DNA from: a virus
Direction: 5' to 3' (one strand)
Length of the DNA stretch: 23,264 nucleotides
Virus record (IMG/VR): IMGVR_UViG_3300020401_000099
Coordinates: 1-23,264 of that record
Positions 1 through 8,100 of the stretch are shown here, piece after piece (within the stretch, counting starts at the first letter, position 1; every line of letters starts with the position of its first letter). A model generated the notes under the pieces. That model saw only the letters and a program-made list of their open reading frames with translations. It searched no databases and was not told the DNA's origin. The position numbers and the translations under genes were made by a program.

Positions 1-2057
1 TCATCTTCTAATGTATCTGCAACAATTTCTAATGAACCGTTTGAAGAACCTGTTGTTACTGGATTTGTAATTAAACCTAAATCTTCAGCAAATGTTATAG
101 CTCCAGATACAATTGCTACATCATTTAAAACTGATTGTGAAGGTGTAATTATTGAAAATGAACTACCAGTATAAACAAGTAGATTATCATTAGATCTGTC
201 ATACCATAAATCTCCATCTTGCAACGCACTGCCATCTGCTCTTTGTGTAGGTTCATTATTTGATATTTGATATATATCTCCAAAATTATTTATATCTACT
301 ATGTTTGTACCTGCTGCTACAACATTACTTATGTTAGTTGCAACTGTATTTATATTAGTTTCGTTATTTTTGACAGCAGTAACGTTAGCATTATTACCTG
401 CTACTGCCGTAACGTCATCTTTTATATTAGCTACATCTGTAACATCAGTAGATATGCCAGCTACCGTGTTTACGTTTGCAATGTTATTTCCAACTGTATC
501 TACATTTGCTATAGCGTTTGCAACAGTATCTATTTCAGAAGTCGTTTCTTGTAAATCTGCTGCTGCTACTTCTATCTCAGAAACAGTTTCATTTAAATCA
601 TCAGCTACTTTTACAACTTTAGCTATATCTGCTGCTACTGTATTAACATTTCCTATATTATTAGCAACTGTATTTACATTTGCATTTGACCCTGCAACAG
701 TGTTTATATTTGTCTCATTAGATTGAACTGCATTAATATTAGAAGCATTAGCAGCGACTGCGTTTACATTAGAAATATTACCACCAACTGCATTAACATT
801 TGCATTTGCTGCTGCAACAGTATCTATATTATTTTTGTTTGCATTAACAGCATTTATATTAGTTTCATTATTAGCTACTGCATTAACATTAGAAATGTTA
901 CTTCCAACTGCATTTACATTGCTAATGTTTGCTTCTATAGTATTAACTTTTGCTTGATCATTTGATGTTAGTTTTAATAATACCCATACAGTGTTACCAA
1001 GGTCATAAACTTTAGTGACGTTATCTGTTGTATTAAAATATAAAGCTCCATCTATAAGTGCGTTACCATCATTGTCTAACGTAGGATCAGAAGATTTAGC
1101 ACCTAAATATCTATCATCAAAAGTATCTAATGCTGTTTCCGCTGCCGTTTGTGCAGTTTCTGCTGCGGCTTGTGCAGTTTCTGCGGCTGTTTTTGCGGTA
1201 TCTGCTTGAGTAGCTTTTGAAGTTGCAGTTGATGCAGAGCTTGCAGCATTTGTTTCAGATGTCGCTGCTGCTGTAGCACTATTAGCCGATGCGGTTGCTG
1301 AGTTGGCAGATGCTGTAGCAGATGCTGCTGCATTGTTTGCTGATATAGTTGCTGATTCTGCGTCTACAATTAAATCCCAATTTGCAGAATTAGCATTAGT
1401 TGTTAATGGTTGAGAACCAGATGATGTATGTGCTGTATTACAAAAGAAAATATTATTTGTTGATGTATCTTTAACTAAATCTCTAACTGCATAATTACGA
1501 CTTGCTGCCCAATCACCACGGTATGTTCCTAATTCTCTTAATACTTCAAATTCACCTAAGTTATCAAAACCTAAAACTCTGTTTTTTCTAGCGTTAGCAT
1601 TTTCAGTAATTTCTAAATTACCAATAGTATTTGTTAATGAAAAACTTATAGATCTATCTAATTTTTCTTGTTGTTGTTGATGCAATACAACTGCTTTATC
1701 TAATGCATCGTTAATAACTTCTGGAAAAAATCCACCTTGGTTTGTAAGATCTGTACCTTGTAATGGTTGTACAGCAGATGTAATAACGAGTTCAAACCCA
1801 GTAGGCAAATTAAAATCATTACCTCCTGATTTTAAAGTTATGCTTCCACCGGGATTACCATTTTGATCATCACTTAAAGTAACTATATAATCGTTGTTAA
1901 CGCCTAAAGTTAATGTAGTTTCTATACTTGTACTTACTTCTAATTTTTTTACAACTACATCTGCATCAGTAAAAACTTTAAAGGCAAAAGGATATGTTGC
2001 AGTATTACCATTACCAACTAAGTTACCTGTCTTTCGTGTAGTCGAATTTATTGTCAT
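1..2057 (-). CDS. Tail fibre protein, T7 gp17-like N-terminus (partial, 3' end outside window)
   Basis: The frame is open from ATG at 2057 to the window edge (685 codons, no stop), so the C-terminal receptor-binding part is missing. Residues 1 to about 150 start MTINSTTRKTGNLVGNGNTA, the usual beginning of T7-type tail-fibre N-terminal domains that dock the fibre to the tail. Residues about 177-230 form a small module beginning GTYRGDWAASRNYAVRDLV that resembles CBM5/12-type folds. An Ala/Ser/Thr-rich segment (about 232-305), probably a helical or coiled stalk, follows. Next is a DDRYLGAKSSDP...GALYFNT module (about 311-355), then decapeptide repeats (367-594), then a second short module (DGDLWYDRSNDNLLVY). 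The gene follows the ejection-protein block, as gene 17 does in T7. A copy of the putative phage promoter lies 50 bases upstream. No good Shine-Dalgarno sequence precedes the ATG. Family assignment is by recognition of motifs. Confidence 0.9.
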   Translation of the reverse strand, partial: MTINSTTRKTGNLVGNGNTATYPFAFKVFTDADVVVKKLEVSTSIETTLTLGVNNDYIVTLSDDQNGNPGGSITLKSGGNDFNLPTGFELVITSAVQPLQGTDLTNQGGFFPEVINDALDKAVVLHQQQQEKLDRSISFSLTNTIGNLEITENANARKNRVLGFDNLGEFEVLRELGTYRGDWAASRNYAVRDLVKDTSTNNIFFCNTAHTSSGSQPLTTNANSANWDLIVDAESATISANNAAASATASANSATASANSATAAATSETNAASSASTATSKATQADTAKTAAETAQAAAETAQTAAETALDTFDDRYLGAKSSDPTLDNDGNALIDGALYFNTTDNVTKVYDLGNTVWVLLKLTSNDQAKVNTIEANISNVNAVGSNISNVNAVANNETNINAVNANKNNIDTVAAANANVNAVGGNISNVNAVAANASNINAVQSNETNINTVAGSNANVNTVANNIGNVNTVAADIAKVVKVADDLNETVSEIEVAAADLQETTSEIDTVANAIANVDTVGNNIANVNTVAGISTDVTDVANIKDDVTAVAGNNANVTAVKNNETNINTVATNISNVVAAGTNIVDINNFGDIYQISNNEPTQRADGSALQDGDLWYDRSNDNLLVYTGSSFSIITPSQSVLNDVAIVSGAITFAEDLGLITNPVTTGSSNGSLEIVADTLED
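276..959 (-). repeat. Degenerate 30-base coding repeats (decapeptide NVNAVA type) in the tail fibre
   Basis: Translated units have the form NISNVNAVGS, NISNVNAVAN, NETNINAVNA, NKNNIDTVAA, NIGNVNTVAA and so on. The period is exactly ten residues over residues 367 to about 476. It is interrupted by a DLNETVSEIE/DLQETTSEID stretch and then resumes to residue 594. Valine, isoleucine and asparagine sit at fixed positions in each unit, which suggests a repetitive fibrous shaft. The period and the open frame show this is protein repetition, not a DNA-level tandem array, because third codon positions vary freely between units. Confidence 0.88.
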
Positions 2058-2106
2058 TAACTAGACTTATTCACTATCTTATTTAGACTACCAACTATTC
2101 TTTGCT

Positions 2107-2119
2107 TTACGGTCACACC
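2107..2119 (-). promoter_or_regulatory. Putative phage promoter element, copy A (GGTGTGACCGTAA)
   Basis: The minus strand reads GGTGTGACCGTAA, starting one base after the stop codon of the giant internal virion protein and 50 bases before the tail-fibre ATG. It is one of four near-identical copies (others at 13223-13235, 19208-19220 and 22538-22550), all on the minus strand and all at block boundaries. Similarity to the SP6 promoter core suggests recognition by a single-subunit phage RNA polymerase. That polymerase is not encoded in this window. Confidence 0.6.
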
Positions 2120-2120
2120 T

Positions 2121-5100
2121 TTAATCTCTGCCTTCACCTTTTTGACCAGACACTAAACCTCTAATTAAATCAATTGGCCCTCTTGGAATCCATCTGCCAT
2201 TTTTGTAATCATGTAATAAACCAATAGCTTTAGCAAACGGATATGTGGGTATTTGACCTATTAAACCCATAAGAGTTATAACACTTCTTACTTCATTACC
2301 TTTTACTTCTTTATTAGGATCAGCTAAATTTATAAAAAATCTTGCTGTTCCTTGCATAGTAGAATTTATTAATGATATTGATGGACTAATAGTTATACGA
2401 TCATTGTATGGCTTGTCATCAAATGCATTAAAAGGCAACATTAAAAATGTACTGCCTGTAGGAATAAAAGCTGACGTATAACGTGCATTTGAGAAAAATA
2501 TAAATTCTAAAATATCATCTAAATATCCATCTTCGTCTTCATCTACTAGACCACCACTAAAAGCTTCTTGTATACCTTCAGAAACAATAGCAGGTAAAAA
2601 TGAGCCAAATAAAAACGCATAAAATATTTGACCACTAAATCTACTATTTTTAAATCCAAGTTCTTTAACTGTTTTTTTGTATCGTGTCGCATTTAAATTT
2701 GCTTGTGAATTAAAATAACTTGTAAATTGAACAATAGCCTTAACAAGAGGAGTATCTATTTGATAAGCAGCTACATCTTCTGGTAATAAACTATCTTGTG
2801 TTTTACGCACATTTGCATCTGCTTGTGCTATAGCTTCTACTTGTATTTGTTGTGGTGTCATAGTTTTTGGTGCATTAGCTGTTACCTGATTCCATGTTGC
2901 TATCCAAACTAAACTATCTACAAAATTTTGAAATGCTTGTTGTAAAAAATATCCGTTTCTTCTTGTAAAGTTTTGAATTTTTTGATATTTATTTGGATTA
3001 ATAATTAAATCATTTAAAGTATTTTGTATATCGAACATTTGATTTATTTGTCGATCTGCCATAAAAGGTGACATTTCTGCTACTTCATCCATAGTTTCTA
3101 TTGGATTACGCAAATATCTTTTAAATGCATCTGTCATATATTTTTTTTCTAGGTTTAACATGGCAGGTAAAGCACCAGTTAATTGTTGTGAAGCATTTTT
3201 AAAACTCATAAACATATAATTTATACTTGTATTTTTTGTAAAATATTCAATTAAATTTCCAACTCCCCATCCTTCTTTTTTAATAGATGTTCTTTGTGTT
3301 GCTGCATTTTCTAACCAAGGCATAAGCATATTTTTATATGCAAACCTATCAATACGATTTAATTCAGATTTAAAATCTTTATCATTAAATAATTTTAATA
3401 AATCTGTAACAGCAGGTTGTACATAAGCAAAACGTAAAGCGTCATCTAAATGTTTTGCTTGATCAAATAAACTAATAGATAATGGTCTGTTTACTTCTGT
3501 TCTTGCTTTTGTAAATCCTCTAGGCACAGCAGGTACAGAATATCGCATTTCTTCTTTAATTTCTTCTAAAGTTTGATTTATATTTAAATCTTCATTTAAA
3601 ATATAATCAGGTTTTGCAGGTACATATCCTCCTTCAAATGTGCCAAATCTATTAACAATAGGAGTTGCACTTACTTCTTTAAAGTAATATCCAAAAACAT
3701 CTCTATGTGATTGTTGTATTAATGGTAATAATTCTTGGTTTAAATCAAATACTTTTTGTATAATTTCATAATCTTTTGCCGTTAAATATCCTTCGTCTTG
3801 CATACGTTTTTCAAATGCATCCCATTTAGTGCTATCTAATGATCCATCTTCTCTTAAACTACCCCAACCTCTACCTACTAATAATTTTGTTTTGTTGCTT
3901 AAATTACCTGTATGCAACAACGCTCCTATAAGTTCAACTTTACCTCTACCTGTTCTGTCACCAAATAAATAAGGTTCATCAAATTCGTAAGCATTAATTT
4001 TATCTGATCCAAAATCAAATTCTTTTAATAGTTCTAAATAACGTCCTGTATATTTTGGCCTTTCTGATCGCCATTTTGTAATTGGATCTTTAAGTGTTCG
4101 CCATATGTATCTTGTAAATGGCCCTGCTACATCTCCCTCTTTTGTTGTAAACACACCGCCACCTAATAGGCCATCACCTCTTAAAATTCTTGGTCTTGCA
4201 GCACTACCGTCAAGTCTCTCCGCCCAATGTTCTACACGATTACCTTTTGCTTTTTGACCTTCTAAAAATAATATTGTTTGTTGTATAAAACTTGCTTCTT
4301 TTCCTTTACCTGCTCTTATAGAAAGTCTGTCATCTTGTTCTTTCATAAGTGGTATTAATTCATCTTTTATAGCTTGTAGTTCTACTAATTTTTCACCAAT
4401 TTTAAATTGTTTATCTCGTCTAGATTGATACCACAATGAATCCATAATTTCAGTTAACGTATTAAAATCTCGATACGTTAAATCTGATATATCTCTACCG
4501 GGTAATAATTTTGCTTCAGTTATTATTGGATCTAATTGTTTGTATAAATCTGGTGCATAATTTTTAAGTTTATCTACAAAAGTTGCACCTGCTTCTAATT
4601 CTGGGCCTAATCCAAATCTAGATAATATTTCTTGACCTGCGTTAACAAATTCAATTGTTCTAGATTTTTTCTGACCAACTTTTTTATCACTATCTTTAAA
4701 AAACTTTTTAAAATCTTTTTCTGCTTTTATAAATTGTTTTTGTATTATTGCAGCTTCACGAGCTAGTTGGTTATGTAATAACTCTGCTTTTTTTGCTTGT
4801 ATAACTTTTAAATTATCACCTTCTCGCATAGCCTTTTCCGCATCTTTAACTGCTCTTTTACTTGCACGAGCGTATTCTGTTGGTCTAATCTCACCAATTT
4901 TTTTGTCAGCTAATATATCTCTTGCAACTTGTCTAGCAGCAGCTACTTGAAAACGTACTGGTTGCATAGTTTTAGTAAGAAATTTAAATTCAATAGCTAA
5001 AAATCTAGCTCTTGCTTCGTTATGTAATGCTTCTTGTATTTGTAATTCACGTTGTTCTGGATCTGTTAAATTACTAAATTCATCTAACATACGTTGTTCT

Positions 5101-8100
5101 GTACGTTCTTTTATAACAGTTTTTATAGGTTCTAAATCTACTAAACCATTAACCATATCTATTGCTGTATCAAAACCAAACATTTCTGCAACTATCTGTA
5201 CTGGTATGCCGTTCTTACCAACCATTCCGTTTTTACCTGTGCCTAATTTTTTTATTTCTGATGCCATGTCATAAAACGGCATAAGGTTTTTTAAACTATC
5301 AATATCTATTTTGCTAGTTTCTGCTGTTTTAAATTGGTCATTTTTTTTATTATTCCATTCGCCAGTTTTTAAAAACTTTTGTAATTTATACAATGGTTCA
5401 TTTTCTGCCTTAACAGTTTCTTCTGCCATAACTCTTTTACGAGTTTCTCTTGTTTCTCTGTTTTGTAATCTTTCTATTAATTTACTTTTTCTACTAAGCC
5501 ATTTAAGTTGACCCATACTTGCTTTAGTTAATGAATCTATAGCAGCATCCTGTGTTTCTTGTATAGCTTTTGTATATTCGTTCCATGTAGCATCATCCAT
5601 ACCACTTTGTTCCTGTGTTTCAAACATAGGTTTCATTGCGTATATTTGTTGTGATTGCAATATTGCATCTTCACTAGCTATCATGCGATCCATTACAGCC
5701 CTAACTTCATCAGTTAAAACAGGAAGATCTACACCATTTTCTTTCTTATATGTTTCATTTAAATCACCAACAATAGATCTATAAACTTTGCGTACATAAT
5801 CTCCAAACTTTATAAATATTTCTTGTAATCCAACATTAGGTGCTGCCTTTTTTTCTGTTAAATAAATTTCGTAATTATATGCAAATGCTTCATGGTATTT
5901 TCTTTTTTCTTTTAATGATAATTTGCTCCATGCATCTACATTTTCTACACCCCAAAAATCTAATAACGCATTAAAATCATTTTGTATTTCTGGTGTTGCT
6001 TGTCCTGTTAAGACTAGATCTTCCATGACAGTTAGCATAAAGTGTGCTGTTTCATGAAAAAACGTAGATATATCTGCTTCTGTATTTAAAAATGCAGTTA
6101 ATGTTTTAGGATCAAATCCACCTCTTGCATCATCGAAACCACTAGGTACTTGTTGTTGAGAAAATATTTTGCTTTGTTCTGCAAGATCTATAACATCTAC
6201 ACGAATAGATCCTCTAGGCTTTCCAACTGAGAGTCTGAAATCTCTTCGTCCATTTGGGAATTCATCATCGAGACTAAGTCTAGTAGGGTCGACTCTGAGT
6301 CCAACTGAGGTATCACCATAGCCAGTATCTGGGACATTTCTGGTGGTAACGTAGACATCAGGTTCTCCAGAACTTTTAAGTTCACCGGACTTTCTGATGC
6401 TGTCTGCTGCTTGTTTGTTGGTGTGATGGTAGACGGTAACTGTTCCGTCTTCGTTAAAGGGAAGTCCAGTTCCTTCATCAATTCTGGACTCAGGTTCGAT
6501 TCGTCCTTGTCGATAACTTTCATTATCCTGTTGTATTCCATCTGGTCTTCTTTCTCCTGATTCATCAACTCTTGCTCTGTCAATGCTCTGGTTTTGAATT
6601 TCAAGGTCTACCTCCTGTAATGTAGTTTGTATGTCAGTTTCTGATACACCAAATTTTTTAGCTAAATTTACAGAAGCATTAGCATAATCTGGTGCTTCGT
6701 CATCTACATAACCTTTAGTATCTTCTGCTTCTACTAGTTTAGCACTATCGTACAATCTTTTTTCGGGATACCATAGCAATGCTTGCAAGTCAGCCATTGT
6801 AAGATCTGGATTATTTTGTTGCAATACATCTAATGCTTGATTAAATACTTTTCTTATAAATCTTCTTTCTGGTGCACCACTTGGTGCTTCTTTTTGACCA
6901 TCTAAAAATTTTGTATAGCTAATACCATTTTTTCTTATTTCATCTCCTATACCTATTCTTACAGAACCTTTTCTTGGTTTTCCTAATATGTCAAATATTT
7001 TTTGTTCTACCTCTGGCTCGTCTTTTATGTTAGCTATTTCAATTATTGTTTCCCTAATATCTGTATCAGTACTTGCGTTATCTATAGCAACAGCAACTTC
7101 ATCTAAATTAGTCATTCTAATTTTGACACCTATAAGATCTTGTAATTTTTTTCTTTGTTTAGGACTTAATGCTTTTAACAATGGTTTTAACTGGTCACGT
7201 TTCATATTTGCTTGTTTACGTTGGTTTAAAACTAATGTTCCAGTTAAACGACCCCATGAACGTATTAACCACCTATCCATAGTAAGTTGTTCAAAAAATC
7301 CATATAAATTTGCAAAAAATCCATTACCAATTTTTGGCCCCATTACCGCAGCACCATAAACAATTTCAGATTCGTTTTCACCAGAAACTTTATCGTTTGT
7401 GTAAGCTTTAACTTCTTTTACTGTGTGTTGAGTTTTCATAAACTTTTCTAGTTCTACAAATTCTTTTTCTCTAATTAATCTGTTAAACAATTTAAAGTTT
7501 GCATTAATTGCCTGTGCTGCTTTACCTATTCCTATATCTGTAGGAAATTTACCAGTTTCTTTGTAATGTCTATATGCAATTTCTGCAAGTTCAAAGTTTT
7601 TATCTACTTTTATCATGTTAGAAGTATTTGCTAATGACCAAGTAAAAGCAAAATTAGCAACTGGATCTGTTGCTAGTTCTGGATGTATAAGTGATAATAT
7701 TCTTTTTGCTTTAGTTACTTTTTCGTTATACCAACCAACAGCATTACTATTTTCTATTAATGCAAAATTTGCATCATCTATAACTGATTGCACTAAATAT
7801 TTTTCTGTTTCTATTGACCCATCATTAACATCTATACCTGCTTCTTTTGCAGCTTGTTTAACTCTTTCTTGTAATTCTATTTTAAATTGTCTATTAGTAG
7901 GAAATGGTTTGCTTTTAGCAAAATCAAAACTATTTTCTAATTTATTAACTTGACTTACTGAATCTGGTATAGGTTTGCCTTGTTTTTGTGGCTTTGCTCT
8001 TTGTGAAAATATTTCACCTTCACTTTCTAACTCTTCAATTTTATTAAGTAATTCTAAATTTTTTAATTCCCATAGCCTACGTTTTGCATACGCATCTGTC

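Noticed and set aside
276-959. Regular 30-base repetition considered as a CRISPR-like or regulatory array
   Set aside because: No identical repeats or unique spacers; the period is in the protein frame and third positions vary.
267-965. Long plus-strand open frames opposite the tail-fibre repeats
   Set aside because: They mirror the decapeptide repeats of the minus-strand fibre gene, have low-complexity Ile/Tyr/Cys-rich or Thr/Ala/Val-rich products and no ribosome-binding sites.
1127-1333. 68-codon minus-strand frame inside the tail fibre (Gln/Leu/His-rich)
   Set aside because: It is the alternative reading of the Ala/Ser/Thr-rich stalk codons (GCA read as CAG/AGC types). Composition is explained by the host frame.
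6418-6440. Plus-strand sequence resembling part of the promoter element (GGTGTGATGG)
   Set aside because: Only the first seven bases agree, the ACCGTAA half is missing, and it is on the other strand inside coding sequence.
6988-7359. Plus-strand 123-codon frame opposite the giant gene
   Set aside because: An antisense open frame caused by the codon bias of the minus-strand gene, with no translation signals and a Cys/Phe/Ser-rich product typical of antisense reading.
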